From Alphaproteobacteria bacterium (GTDB lineage: Bacteria > Pseudomonadota > Alphaproteobacteria > Micropepsales > Micropepsaceae), in the NCBI GenBank assembly GCA_013389115.1, contig JACADY010000015.1, positions 1-64,000 of the forward strand: DNA of 64,000 bases, given 5' to 3'. The notes beneath the pieces were generated by a model. The model saw only the letters and a program-made list of their open reading frames with translations. It searched no databases and was not told the origin of the DNA. Position numbers and translations under genes: made by a program. Shown here in pieces: positions 36,726 through 46,064 of the stretch (positions are counted from its first letter, which is position 1; each line of letters begins with the position of its first letter).

Positions 36726-38297
36726 ATGGTTACTCGCGCAACGTCAAATTGCATGTGCATCAAACCGGCGGCCGGCGGGTCGGAGGCCGTGTTCGAGCGC
36801 GTCGAGCGCGTCGCGCGGCTGGGTCATTGGCGGGTCGTGATTGCGACGGGCGAAGTCTATTGGTCGCCCGGCATGTACGCGCTCATCGGGCATGAGGCGG
36901 ACGGCAAGGTGCCCGATTCGAACTGGCTCTTGCGGCGGCTGAGCCCGGAGGACCAGGTAAAGGTTGCCGACGCCGTCCGATCGGCCCTCGAAACGCGGCG
37001 GCCGTTCTTCTACCGGACCAGCGATCCTCATGACAACGGGATCGTGCGCTACTATGACACAAGCGGCGATGTCGAATGCGATGGCGCGGGGAACGTGGTT
37101 GCGCTCACCGGTGTCGTCCAGGACGTCACCGAAAAAGTCGTTGCCGAACATGCGCTCGTTGCAAGCGAGGGCCAGTACCGGGTTCTCACCGAGAACGCCA
37201 GCGACATTCTCACGCGGCACCGCAAGGACGGCACTTGCACCTATGTCTCCGGCGCGAGCAAGCGCATCCTTGGCTTTGAGCCGCACGAAATTCTGGGCAT
37301 GCAGGCGGTCAATATCGCGGTCGAAGAGGATCGCCCGCATGTCGGCAGCGAACTCTACAATCTTGCAAACGCCGCCATGCGGGGCGAAGCCCCACGTATC
37401 CGCTTCCGTGCCAGGCGCAAGGATGGGCAGATCGTCTGGCTTGAGACGACGGCGCGGGCCATTCCCACTAGTCTGCCTGATCGCAAGCACGAAGTCGTCT
37501 GCGTCACGCGCGACATCACCGAGCAGAAGAACCACGAGGCCGAGCTTTTCGCCGCACGGGAGCGCGCGGAAGCGGCAAGCCAGACGAAGTCGCGCTTCCT
37601 TGCCAATATGAGCCATGAGCTGCGCACGCCGCTCAACGCCATCATCGGCTTTTCCGATATCCTGCGCCAGGAGATGTTCGGCAAGCACACGACTGCGCGC
37701 TATAAAGAGTATTCGGGCCTCATCTATGAATCGGGGCAGTTGCTGCTCGATCTCATCAGCGACATCCTCGACATGTCGAAGATCGAGGCCGGCAAGTATG
37801 AGTTGCACCCTGAAATTCTCGACGGGTGCGAGGTGTTGCGCGCGTGTCTTCGCATCGTACAGGGCCGGGCCGATGAGCAGGGCCTTACAATTTCCGCGCA
37901 GGCGCCGCCTGGCCGCCTGGAGTTCATCGCCGACAAGCGCGCGATCAAGCAGATCCTGCTCAACCTGCTCTCCAATGCGGTCAAATTCACGCCCAAGGGG
38001 GGCAAGGTCACAGCCTCGCTTTGCGTTCAGGGCGGGGACATCCAATTCATGGTCCAGGACACGGGGATCGGAATACCCGAAGAAGATCTGCCAAGACTTG
38101 GCCGGCCCTTCGAACAGGTCATTTCCGATGCAACCTTGAGCAAATCGGGAACGGGGCTCGGGCTTGCGCTCGTCAAATCACTCGTTTCGCTCCATGGCGG
38201 CGAGCTTTCAATCGAAAGCGCGGTCGGCATCGGCACGACATTGCGGGTGAGCCTGCCCAAGAGCGGGTCCGGCATCGCTACGGCAAGCGTTGCCTGA
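36726..38297 (+). CDS. Soluble PAS-PAS sensor histidine kinase
   Basis: A 523-residue kinase with no membrane segment, so it senses a cytoplasmic signal. Residues about 20-130 form a first PAS-like domain ([19 protein letters not shown]); residues about 145-265 a second PAS with PAC ([34 protein letters not shown]). The dimerisation domain has the phosphorylated His297 in [19 protein letters not shown]. The ATPase domain shows [26 protein letters not shown] and [20 protein letters not shown]. The H-box type is like the PleC/DivJ group. No response regulator gene is adjacent. Confidence 0.92.
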   Translation: MVTRATSNCMCIKPAAGGSEAVFERVERVARLGHWRVVIATGEVYWSPGMYALIGHEADGKVPDSNWLLRRLSPEDQVKVADAVRSALETRRPFFYRTSDPHDNGIVRYYDTSGDVECDGAGNVVALTGVVQDVTEKVVAEHALVASEGQYRVLTENASDILTRHRKDGTCTYVSGASKRILGFEPHEILGMQAVNIAVEEDRPHVGSELYNLANAAMRGEAPRIRFRARRKDGQIVWLETTARAIPTSLPDRKHEVVCVTRDITEQKNHEAELFAARERAEAASQTKSRFLANMSHELRTPLNAIIGFSDILRQEMFGKHTTARYKEYSGLIYESGQLLLDLISDILDMSKIEAGKYELHPEILDGCEVLRACLRIVQGRADEQGLTISAQAPPGRLEFIADKRAIKQILLNLLSNAVKFTPKGGKVTASLCVQGGDIQFMVQDTGIGIPEEDLPRLGRPFEQVISDATLSKSGTGLGLALVKSLVSLHGGELSIESAVGIGTTLRVSLPKSGSGIATASVA

Positions 38298-38306
38298 CAA
38301 GAAAAC

Positions 38307-38337
38307 GGGGCGGGTGTCGGCCCGCCCCCTTCTCTTT
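38307..38337. terminator. Rho-independent terminator between convergent genes
   Basis: Perfect 8-bp inverted repeat GGGGCGGG / CCCGCCCC with a 6-base loop (tgtcgg), followed by CTTCTCTTT on the plus strand. It lies just after the histidine kinase stop and before the convergent acyl-CoA dehydrogenase stop, so it can serve both strands in part. Confidence 0.75.
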
Positions 38338-38356
38338 CGCGTTCGAGCGCGGAGCA

Positions 38357-39598
38357 CTATTCCGCGGCGGCCTTTGCCGGCAGCGCGGCGTACTTGCCGT
38401 ATTCAAGCCGCGCGATCGTGCGGTTGTGCACCTCATCGGGGCCATCCGCGAGGCGCAGCGTGCGGATACCCGCATACATTTTGGCTAGGCCCGCATCGGT
38501 CGTGACCCCGGCGCCGCCCCAGGCTTGAATCGCATCGTCAATGACCTGAAGCGCCATGCGGGGCGCGGCCACCTTGATCATCGCGATCTCGGTGCGCGCG
38601 ACCTTGTTGCCGGCCTTGTCCATCATGTCGGCGGCCTTCAGCGTCAAGAGGCGGCACATGTCGATGTTGATACGGGCTTCCGCAACGCGCTGCTCCCATA
38701 CGGAGTGTTCAGCGATCTTCTTGCCAAATGCCTCACGCGTCAGCAGGCGCTTCACCATGATCTCAAGCGCGCGCTCGGCAGCGCCGATCGTGCGCATGCA
38801 ATGGTGAATGCGGCCTGGGCCCAAGCGCCCTTGCGCGATTTCAAAACCGCGACCCTCGCCCAGGATGATGTTCTCCGCGGGAACCTCGACATTCTCGAAC
38901 AAGACTTCTGCGTGGCCATGGGGGGCGTCGTCGTAGCCGAACACAGGCAGCATGCGTTTGATGGTGACGCCCTTCGCGTCAACAGGCACGAGAATCTGGG
39001 ATTGCTGGCGGTATTTGTCGGCGCTGGGATCGGTCTTGCCCATCACGATCATGATCTTGCAGCGCGGATCTCCCATGCCCGATGACCACCACTTGCGGCC
39101 GTTGATGACATATTTGTCGCCCTTGCGCTCAATACGGGTGCGGATGTTGGTCGCATCGGAGGAGGCAACCTCCGGCTCCGTCATGATAAAGGCCGAGCGG
39201 ATCTCGCCCGCCAGCAAGGGCTTCAGATATTTCTCTTTCATCCAATCGGCGCCGTAGCGCTCAATCACTTCCATGTTGCCCGTGTCGGGCGCCGAGCAAT
39301 TGAAAACCTCGCTTGCAAAGCCCACGCGGCCCATCATCTCGGAGAGCGGCGCATATTCAAGATTGGTAAGGCCAGCGCCATGCGGGCTTTCGGGCAAAAA
39401 CAGATTCCAAAGCCCCGCCGCCTTCGCCTTGGCCTTCAGTTCCTCTACCACCGGAACGACGATCCAGGGTTTGCCCTTTTCGCGGGCCTCCTTCATCTGC
39501 GCGTCATAAACGGCCTCGGCCGGATAGACATGGCGGTTCATGAAATCGCCAACCCGGCCGATCCAGTCCTTCATGCGTGGCGTGTAATCAAAGTTCAT
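38357..39598 (-). CDS. Acyl-CoA dehydrogenase, ACAD10/11-like
   Basis: A 413-residue flavoprotein of the acyl-CoA dehydrogenase family. Domain marks are [17 protein letters not shown] (FAD contact), [36 protein letters not shown] and [20 protein letters not shown]. In place of the usual YEGT with the catalytic Glu, it has [10 protein letters not shown], as in ACAD10/11 and LvaC-like proteins. Those eliminate phosphate from 4-phosphoacyl-CoA rather than only dehydrogenate. The two LvaA-like kinase genes 2 kb away suggest such a pathway. It reads divergently from a LysR gene, a likely regulator. Confidence 0.9.
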   Translation of the reverse strand: MNFDYTPRMKDWIGRVGDFMNRHVYPAEAVYDAQMKEAREKGKPWIVVPVVEELKAKAKAAGLWNLFLPESPHGAGLTNLEYAPLSEMMGRVGFASEVFNCSAPDTGNMEVIERYGADWMKEKYLKPLLAGEIRSAFIMTEPEVASSDATNIRTRIERKGDKYVINGRKWWSSGMGDPRCKIMIVMGKTDPSADKYRQQSQILVPVDAKGVTIKRMLPVFGYDDAPHGHAEVLFENVEVPAENIILGEGRGFEIAQGRLGPGRIHHCMRTIGAAERALEIMVKRLLTREAFGKKIAEHSVWEQRVAEARINIDMCRLLTLKAADMMDKAGNKVARTEIAMIKVAAPRMALQVIDDAIQAWGGAGVTTDAGLAKMYAGIRTLRLADGPDEVHNRTIARLEYGKYAALPAKAAAE

Positions 39599-39807
39599 CG
39601 CATTTCTCCCTGTCTTGTCTGGCGCTCAGAAGGCGTTTCAAAAGAGGCTACAGCGCCGTTCGGACCCAAGGAAGCACCTGTTCCGGCCGCCTTGGCCGGC
39701 CCAACGCGACAGCGCCGCTCGCCCGCCTTTATATGCCTCCACGTACACTTCACAAAATTGATTGTTTGAATTTATATCATAACTGACATTTATGGACAGA
39801 CACGCCG

Positions 39808-40740
39808 ATGCAGTTCCATTCCTTCGATCTCAATCTCCTCACCGTGTTCGAGGAGATCTATGCCGAACTCAATCTGACGCGCGCGGCACAGAACCTGCGG
39901 GTGACACAGCCTGCCGTCAGCAACGCGCTTTCACGGCTGCGCCAGGCGCTCAGCGATCCGCTCTTCGTGCGCATGGGGCGATCGCTGGCGCCCACGCCCT
40001 ATGCGCAACAAATCATCGGACCTGTTCGGCAGGCCCTGTCGCGATTGAGACTGAGCCTTGAGCAGCGGACGGGATTCGACCCGGCGAGTTCCGACCGGAT
40101 CTTTCACATTGCGCTGCGCGACACCGTCGCCGTTGAACTGATGCCCTCCTTGATGCGCGGCGTCGCGGAAGAGGCGCCCCATATCCGCATCCAGTGTCAT
40201 CTGCTGGACCGCGCCGAGATTGCGCATGAGCTTGCGGCGGGAACGCTGGATTTCGCGATCGACATTCCAGAGCTGCTGCGCGCGGATCTGTTGAGCATGA
40301 AGCTGAGCTCGGACTCCTATGTATGCGCGATGCGCAAGGATCATCCGGCGGCGAAGGGCAGGCTCACGCTCGAGCGGTTCCTTGCCTTGCGCATGATCAC
40401 GATCTCGGGGCGCCGGCGCGGGCGAAGCCTCGTCGACCTCGCCCTGTCGAGGATCGGGATGCAGGCCAACTCGGTGCTACGCCTGCCCTATTACCAGCCC
40501 GCGTTTCACATCGTGATGGCCAGCGACCTTGTGATGGCCGCCCCTTACGGCGTTGCGCGACAATATGACCTTGCCTTGCGGGCCCTGCCGTTCGAAGCCC
40601 CAGTGCTCCAGTCGCGCCTGTTCTGGCATCGCCATGCCGATGCCGACCCCGGCGTCCTATGGTTCAAGGAGCGGATCGGCTCCGCCAGCGCGGCATCGGA
40701 ACGCGCGCGGGCGCATGGGCAGGGACACGGCGTGTCCTGA
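39808..40740 (+). CDS. LysR family transcriptional regulator
   Basis: A 310-residue LysR protein. The N-terminal winged helix-turn-helix is FDLNLLTVFEEIYAELNLTRAAQNL followed by QPAVSNALSRLRQALSDPLFVR. The effector domain (about 90-300) has LELMPSLMRG-like and GTLDFAIDIPELLRADLLS segments. It is divergent from the acyl-CoA dehydrogenase gene across 209 bp and upstream of the DUF1329 gene, so it may control either. The effector is unknown. Confidence 0.92.
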   Translation: MQFHSFDLNLLTVFEEIYAELNLTRAAQNLRVTQPAVSNALSRLRQALSDPLFVRMGRSLAPTPYAQQIIGPVRQALSRLRLSLEQRTGFDPASSDRIFHIALRDTVAVELMPSLMRGVAEEAPHIRIQCHLLDRAEIAHELAAGTLDFAIDIPELLRADLLSMKLSSDSYVCAMRKDHPAAKGRLTLERFLALRMITISGRRRGRSLVDLALSRIGMQANSVLRLPYYQPAFHIVMASDLVMAAPYGVARQYDLALRALPFEAPVLQSRLFWHRHADADPGVLWFKERIGSASAASERARAHGQGHGVS

Positions 40741-40855
40741 CGCGCGTTATGCCCGCTCGCAATGCAGGCACTCGCGCATGTGACCAAGGATTGCCTAAAA
40801 TTTGTACGGCAATTGATCCATGACAGAGCGTCATTTCGCGCGCCGCAAGGTCGCA

Positions 40856-40883
40856 CCAAACACCGCGCAAGTGTTGCGTTTGG
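40856..40883. promoter_or_regulatory. Inverted repeat upstream of the DUF1329 gene, possible LysR site
   Basis: CCAAAC (40856-40861) and GTTTGG (40878-40883) form an interrupted palindrome with a 16-bp spacer in the 233-bp gap between the LysR gene and the DUF1329 gene. The inner ACAC/GTGT bases extend the symmetry in part. Position fits a regulator site, but binding is only a possibility. Confidence 0.35.
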
Positions 40884-40973
40884 ACCCTTTCCAAGCGTCT
40901 CGGGCGACTATATCTCAATCATTGATCCGTATGGATGCTCCACATGCGGACACTTGTGATGTGAGGAAACCCC

Positions 40974-42326
40974 ATGACGACCTTAACGATGCGACGGCTT
41001 TTTGCCGCCGCCGCCTTTTGCGCGCTTTCCGCCTCCCCCGTTCTTGCCGCCGATGCCGCTAGGCTGGACGCCGATCTGACCCCAATCGGGTCGGAGCGTG
41101 CGGGCAATGCGGATGGCACGATCCCGGAATGGACGGGCGGCATCACCAATCCGCCCGCGCATACGCCCGGCTCGTTCTATGCCGACCCTTTTGCCAGCGA
41201 TGCCAAGGTCATGACGATCGATGCGTCGAACTGGCAGCAATATGAGAAGCGTCTGACAGGCGCCCACCAGGCCCTGTTCAAGACCTATAGCGACTACAAG
41301 ATGAACGTCTATCCGACGCGGCGCTCGTGCTCGCTGCCGGCGGTGGCCTATGACTGGAACAAGAAGAACGCCGTGACCTCGAAGATCGTTGCCGATGGCA
41401 ACGGCATCGAGGGGGCGTTCTATGCCGTTCCCTTCCCCATCCCTGAGACGGGCATCGAAATCTTGTGGAACCACCTGCTGCGCTATCGCGGCTTCAAGTT
41501 CCAGCGCGAGTACAACGCCGCCCAGGTGTTCAAGGACGGCAACCTCGTCAAGATCCGCATTGCGGATGAAGGCGTGTTCCGCTGGTCGGATCCCAAGCGG
41601 AACGGGGTGGAGGATCTCGACAACATCTCCATCTTCTTCATTCAGCAGGTGAAGGCGCCCGCCCGCCTCACAGGCACCGCGCTTCTCGTCCACGAAACCA
41701 TCAATCAGCAGAAGCAGGCGCGCCTCGTTTGGCAGTACAGCCCCAGCCAACGCCGCGTGCGCCGCGCGCCGGACGTGCAGTACGACAATCCCGGCACGGG
41801 CTCGGACGCCATGACGACCTCCGATTCGCTCAATGTCTTCAACGGCGCGCCGGACCGCTATGAGTGGTCGCTCATCGGCAAGCAGGAAGCCTATATTCCC
41901 TACAACAACTATCAGTTCGCCGATCCGAGCCACAAAGTCGAGGACATCGCCACGCCGCGCCACCTCAACCAGGACCTGATCCGCTATGAGCTGCATCGCG
42001 TGTGGGTGATCGAGGGCAGCCTGCGTCCGCAGGCCCGCCACATCTATGCGAAGCGCAAATTCTACATCGACGAGGATTCCTGGTTCATCGTGGCCTCGGA
42101 GCTGACGGACGGTCGCGGCCAGCTGTGGCGCGTTCAAGAAGCTCAGATGATCAACTACTACGACGTTCCGTCCTGCGGCGAAGTGGGAACGGCCGTCTAT
42201 GATCTGCAGACGCAGAACTATTGGGTGGATTCGCTGACGAACGAAACGAGCCCCGTCAATTTCAGTGCTCAGGACGTTTCTGAAGACCGCTACACGCCGG
42301 ACGCGCTGCGCAGCCTCGGCCACTGA
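40974..42326 (+). CDS. DUF1329 family exported protein
   Basis: A 450-residue exported protein. The signal peptide is MRRLFAAAAFCALSASPVLA, cleaved near residue 25. The mature part (LDADLTPIGSERAGNADGTIPEWTGG; VWQYSPSQRRVRRAPDVQYD; RRHIYAKRKFYIDEDSW-like LRPQARHIYAKRKFYIDED) is typical of DUF1329, a LolA-like beta-fold family located in the periplasm or outer membrane and often paired with DUF1302 proteins. No DUF1302 gene is next to it here. It is followed by a strong terminator. A role in handling hydrophobic substrates is a guess from the family's neighbourhoods. Confidence 0.88.
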   Translation: MTTLTMRRLFAAAAFCALSASPVLAADAARLDADLTPIGSERAGNADGTIPEWTGGITNPPAHTPGSFYADPFASDAKVMTIDASNWQQYEKRLTGAHQALFKTYSDYKMNVYPTRRSCSLPAVAYDWNKKNAVTSKIVADGNGIEGAFYAVPFPIPETGIEILWNHLLRYRGFKFQREYNAAQVFKDGNLVKIRIADEGVFRWSDPKRNGVEDLDNISIFFIQQVKAPARLTGTALLVHETINQQKQARLVWQYSPSQRRVRRAPDVQYDNPGTGSDAMTTSDSLNVFNGAPDRYEWSLIGKQEAYIPYNNYQFADPSHKVEDIATPRHLNQDLIRYELHRVWVIEGSLRPQARHIYAKRKFYIDEDSWFIVASELTDGRGQLWRVQEAQMINYYDVPSCGEVGTAVYDLQTQNYWVDSLTNETSPVNFSAQDVSEDRYTPDALRSLGH

Positions 42327-42362
42327 AGACACTCACTTCGGCTTTTCAATTCACAATATCTG

Positions 42363-42394
42363 GAGGCCCGCCTAACCGGCGGGCCTCTTCGATT
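42363..42394. terminator. Bidirectional terminator after the DUF1329 gene and tadA
   Basis: Perfect 10-bp inverted repeat GAGGCCCGCC / GGCGGGCCTC with a 5-base loop (taacc), followed by TTCGATTT. It lies exactly between the stop of the DUF1329 gene and the stop of the convergent tadA gene. Confidence 0.9.
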
Positions 42395-42844
42395 TCAGCG
42401 CCGGGCCTTGAAAAAGCCGCGCAAAAGAGCCGCCGCTTCGGCCTCCCTCAGTCCCGAGGCGACGTGGGGACGGTGATGGCAGGTCTTGCCTTCAAAGAAA
42501 CGCGGACCGTTGAGGACAGCGCCGCCCTTTGGGTCTTCCGCGGCGAAGAGCAGCCGGGATAGGCGGGCAAGTGAGATGGCGCCCGCGCACATGGCGCAGG
42601 GCTCCAGCGTGACGATCAGCGCCGCACCCGTAAGCCGCTCGTTGCCAAGGCGGGCCGCCGCCGCCCTGATAACCATTATCTCAGCATGCGCGGTGGGATC
42701 GCGCCGCTCGCGGATGCGGTTGCCATCGGCCGCCAGGATCTCGCCTGACCCCGACAGCAAGACGGCGCCGACGGGGACCTCGCCCCGCGCGGCGGCGGCC
42801 TCAGCCTCGCCCAAGGCCAGCGCCATCGCGTCTTCATCATTCAT
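42395..42844 (-). CDS. tadA: tRNA adenosine(34) deaminase
   Basis: TadA converts A34 to inosine in the anticodon of tRNA-Arg(ACG). The 149-residue zinc enzyme has the deaminase motifs AHAEIMVIRAAAARLG (HAE) and VTLEPCAMCAGAISLARL (PCxxC), and the C-terminal GAVLNGPRFFEGKTCHHRPHV. Divergent from the pseudouridine synthase gene over 59 bp. Closest relatives by sequence would be guanine/cytosine deaminases, but the motif set fits TadA. Confidence 0.95.
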   Translation of the reverse strand: MNDEDAMALALGEAEAAAARGEVPVGAVLLSGSGEILAADGNRIRERRDPTAHAEIMVIRAAAARLGNERLTGAALIVTLEPCAMCAGAISLARLSRLLFAAEDPKGGAVLNGPRFFEGKTCHHRPHVASGLREAEAAALLRGFFKARR

Positions 42845-42903
42845 GGGGGGCCATTGTCACGAAAATTTTCCTCGCGTTCCGTCGCTCTGCTACAAGGATC
42901 GTC

Positions 42904-43668
42904 ATGACATCGCAACCTGACATGCCAGAATGCGACCGGATCGCCAAAGTGCTCGCCCGCGCCGGGGTCTGTTCGCGGCGGGATGCGGAAAAGCTGATCG
43001 AGGCCGGGCGCGTCGCCGTCAACGGCACAATCCTGACGACGCCTGCCTTCAAGGTGCCCGACGGCGCGCTCATCACCGTCGATGGACGCGCGGTGAAGGA
43101 GCCCGAGCCGGCACGGCTGTGGCGCTATCACAAGCCTTCGGGCCTTGTCACCACGCACCGGGACGAGAAGGGCCGGCCGACGGTGTTCGAGCGGCTGCCG
43201 AGCACCATGCCACGTGTCGTCTCGATCGGACGGCTCGATCTCAATTCGGAAGGGCTGCTGCTACTCACCAATGACGGCGAGCTGGCGCGCAAGCTTGAAC
43301 TGCCGGCGCAGGGCTGGGTCCGACGCTATCGGGTGCGGCTGTTCGGCAAGGTGAGCCAGGAGGAACTCGACACGCTGAAGAACGGCGTCACCATCGATGG
43401 GGTCAAATATGGGCCGATTGAGGCCAAGCTCGAGCGGTCCAAGGGCGTCTATGGCTGGGCGATGGTGTCGCTGAAAGAGGGAAAGAACCGCGAGGTGAAG
43501 CGGGTGATGGAGCATCTGGGCCTCAAGGTCGCGCGGCTCATTCGCGTTTCCTATGGGCCGTTCCATCTTGGTCAATTGAAGCCGTATCAGGTCGATGAGA
43601 TTCCGATGAAGGTGGTGCGCGAGCAGCTGGGTCTCAAACGTCCCCAACGCCGGGAGAAGGCGGCCTGA
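42904..43668 (+). CDS. RsuA/RluB-family rRNA pseudouridine synthase
   Basis: A 254-residue pseudouridine synthase. The N-terminal S4 RNA-binding domain is RIAKVLARAGVCSRRDAEKLIEAGRV; the catalytic Asp is in SIGRLDLNSEGLLLLTNDGEL. KPSGLVTTHRDEKGRPTVFERL and KEGKNREVKRVMEHLGLKV are the usual family segments. RluB (23S U2605) is the most likely target given length and spread, but RluE/F or RsuA cannot be excluded. The stop TGA shares its A with the rsmD start codon. Confidence 0.9.
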   Translation: MTSQPDMPECDRIAKVLARAGVCSRRDAEKLIEAGRVAVNGTILTTPAFKVPDGALITVDGRAVKEPEPARLWRYHKPSGLVTTHRDEKGRPTVFERLPSTMPRVVSIGRLDLNSEGLLLLTNDGELARKLELPAQGWVRRYRVRLFGKVSQEELDTLKNGVTIDGVKYGPIEAKLERSKGVYGWAMVSLKEGKNREVKRVMEHLGLKVARLIRVSYGPFHLGQLKPYQVDEIPMKVVREQLGLKRPQRREKAA

Positions 43669-44237
43669 TGCGCGTCGTCGGCGGGTCGCTCCGTGGACGG
43701 ACGATCGAGGGACCGAAGGATGCGCGTGTGCGCCCCACGTCCGACCGGGTGCGGGAGGCCATCTTCAACGTGCTCGCGCATCGGGATTTGGGGGGCGGCT
43801 TCACGCTCGAAGGCGCAAGGGTGCTCGACCTGTTCGCCGGCACGGGCGCGCTCGGGATCGAGGCCGTTTCGCGCGGGGCAAGGTTCTGCCTTTTCATCGA
43901 TGATCATCTCGAGAGCCGGGCGATCATCCGGCGGAACGTCGAGGCGTTCTCCCTCACCGGCGTGACGAAGATCTGGCGGCGCGATGCCTCTTCGCTTGGG
44001 CCTGTCGAGCCCAATGCGAATGGGCCGTTCGACCTCCTCTTCGCTGATCCGCCCTATCGGATGAACCTGCTGGGGCCGGCGCTGCTGTCCGCGCGCGAGG
44101 GCGGATGGCTCCAGCCTCATGCGGTCTGCGTTGCCGAACTGGCGGCGGATGAAGCGTTCGCGCCGCCCTTCGGGTTTGTGGTTGCCGATGATCGAACCCA
44201 TGGCGAGACGCGGGTCTTAATGCTGAGGCTGGGGTGA
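43668..44237 (+). CDS. rsmD: 16S rRNA m2G966 methyltransferase RsmD
   Basis: RsmD methylates G966 of 16S rRNA. The 189-residue SAM enzyme starts MRVVGGSLRGRTIEGPKDARVRPTSDRVREAIFNVL, the family's hallmark, with SAM motif VLDLFAGTGALGIEAVSRGA and catalytic LLFADPPYRMNLL (DPPY). It starts in a TGATG overlap with the preceding pseudouridine synthase, so the two RNA-modifying enzymes are coupled. Convergent with mutL by 3 bp. Confidence 0.95.
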   Translation: MRVVGGSLRGRTIEGPKDARVRPTSDRVREAIFNVLAHRDLGGGFTLEGARVLDLFAGTGALGIEAVSRGARFCLFIDDHLESRAIIRRNVEAFSLTGVTKIWRRDASSLGPVEPNANGPFDLLFADPPYRMNLLGPALLSAREGGWLQPHAVCVAELAADEAFAPPFGFVVADDRTHGETRVLMLRLG

Positions 44238-44240
44238 GAC

Positions 44241-46064
44241 TCAGCGCCGGCCGAAGAGGCGTTCGACATCCGCGCGCTTCAATTCCACATAGGTGGGGCG
44301 GCCGTGATTGCATTGACCGGAATGGGGCGTTGCCTCCATCTCCCGCAGCAGCGCATTCATTTCCTCAGCACTGAGGCGGCGCCCGGCGCGCACCGAGCCG
44401 TGGCAGGCCATGGTGCCGCAAACATGCTCCAGCGCTTCCTTGAGGCTCAAAGCCTCATCGATCTCGGCAAGGTCATCGGCGAGGTCGCGCACGAGGCCCT
44501 TGATACCCGCCTGGCCCAGCAGCGCCGGCGTTTCACGCACGAGCACGCTTGCGCCACCGAAGGCCTCGATCACGAGCCCCAGCAGCGCCAGTTCATCCGC
44601 GCGGGCCAAAAGGCGCGCCATCGAAGGCGGGTCGAGATCAACGACCTCGGGCACCAAGAGCATCTGGCGCTGGACGCCAGTTTCCCCAAGCGCGCGCTTC
44701 ATGCGCTCATAGACAAGGCGCTCATGGGCGGCGTGCTGGTCGACGATGACGAGGCCATCCTCCGTCTCGGCGATGATATAGGTGTTGTGGAGCTGGCCAC
44801 GGGCAACGCCAAGCGGAAAATTGCGCGGCGCGGGATCACTTTGCGTCACCTTCGCGGCAGGAGCAAAAGCCTCTGTCATCAATGCGAGCGCGGCGGGCGA
44901 TGGCCTTGCCGGCATGTGGGCGGCATACGCGTCGGGAGCGGACGCATAAGGAGCGGTACCTTCGGCTAGGCCAGGCGCGCGCAGCGCCTCCGCACGGATG
45001 GAATCGAGGGCCGAGGCGGCGAGCGCCGTTGAGGCCCTGTGGCCCGCGGCCTCGATCGCGCGCTTCAGGGCGCCGACCATCAGTCCACGGATCATGCCGG
45101 GGTCGCGGAAGCGCACTTCGGCCTTGGCCGGGTGGACGTTTACATCGACCTCGCGCGGATCGACATCGATGAAAAGGGCAAGGATCGGGTGACGGTCACG
45201 GGCGAGGAAGTCGGCATAGGCGCCGCGCACGGCACCCAGCAGTAGTTTGTCGCGCACGGGCCTTCCGTTCACGAACAGGAACTGGTGCTGCGCATTACCG
45301 CGATTGAAGGTTGGGACACCTGCAAAACCCCACAGGCGCGCACCCTCGCGCGCCGCATCGATGGGCAGCGCATTCGCCTTGAACTCCCGCCCCAAGATTT
45401 CGCCGAGCCGGGCAAGGCCGCCGTCTTCCCCCTCGCGCGGGGCGCCAAGCCGCAGGATTTCGCGGCCGTCGTCGCTGAGCGTGAAGGCGATGTCCGGCCT
45501 CGCCATCGCCAGGCGCTTGACGACATCCTGAACGGCAAGGCTTTCGGCGCGCGGGCTCTTTTGGAACTTGAGCCGGGCGGGGGTTGCAAAAAAGAGATCG
45601 TGCACCTCGATCAGCGTGCCGCCTTTGCCCGGCCGCAGAAAGGCGGCGGGGGTCACGGGCGCGATGCGGCCGCCTTCAACCGCGATCCGGACGGCATCGC
45701 CATCCCCCGTGCGGCTCGTGATCGCAAGGCGCGCGACGGCACCGATCGAGGGCAGCGCCTCGCCCCTGAAACCGAGCGTGTGGATGAGGGTGAGATCGTC
45801 CTCGCCACGCTCATCGCGGGAGAGCTTGGACGTGGCGTGGCGCTCAATGGCGAGGGTCAGCTCATCTTGTGCCATGCCATGGCCGTCGTCCTCGATGCGG
45901 ATGAGGCCAAGGCCGCCCTCGCTGATCGCGATGTCGATGTGGCGGGCGCCCGCGTCGAGGGCATTCTCCACGAGCTCCTTCACCGCACTTGCGGGGCGCT
46001 CGATCACCTCACCGGCCGCGATCCGGTTGACCGTCGCCTCGCCGAGGCGCCGGATGCGGGTCAT
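44241..46064 (-). CDS. mutL: DNA mismatch repair protein MutL
   Basis: MutL links mismatch recognition by MutS to strand processing. The 607-residue protein has the GHKL ATPase motifs [18 protein letters not shown] (Asn for Mg), [26 protein letters not shown] and the later [36 protein letters not shown] separates the domains. The C-terminal domain contains [15 protein letters not shown] and the ending [23 protein letters not shown]; the DQHAxH and HGRP motifs fit a MutL with endonuclease-type metal site, as in bacteria without MutH. The start overlaps the pgi stop (ATGA). Confidence 0.96.
   Translation of the reverse strand: MTRIRRLGEATVNRIAAGEVIERPASAVKELVENALDAGARHIDIAISEGGLGLIRIEDDGHGMAQDELTLAIERHATSKLSRDERGEDDLTLIHTLGFRGEALPSIGAVARLAITSRTGDGDAVRIAVEGGRIAPVTPAAFLRPGKGGTLIEVHDLFFATPARLKFQKSPRAESLAVQDVVKRLAMARPDIAFTLSDDGREILRLGAPREGEDGGLARLGEILGREFKANALPIDAAREGARLWGFAGVPTFNRGNAQHQFLFVNGRPVRDKLLLGAVRGAYADFLARDRHPILALFIDVDPREVDVNVHPAKAEVRFRDPGMIRGLMVGALKRAIEAAGHRASTALAASALDSIRAEALRAPGLAEGTAPYASAPDAYAAHMPARPSPAALALMTEAFAPAAKVTQSDPAPRNFPLGVARGQLHNTYIIAETEDGLVIVDQHAAHERLVYERMKRALGETGVQRQMLLVPEVVDLDPPSMARLLARADELALLGLVIEAFGGASVLVRETPALLGQAGIKGLVRDLADDLAEIDEALSLKEALEHVCGTMACHGSVRAGRRLSAEEMNALLREMEATPHSGQCNHGRPTYVELKRADVERLFGRR

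Noticed and set aside
36744-38045. 433-codon antisense ORF over the histidine kinase
   Set aside because: No domain found; the sense frame carries all kinase boxes.
40983-42332. 449-codon antisense ORF over the DUF1329 gene
   Set aside because: Arg/His/Val-rich with no domain; the sense strand has a signal peptide and full DUF1329 features.
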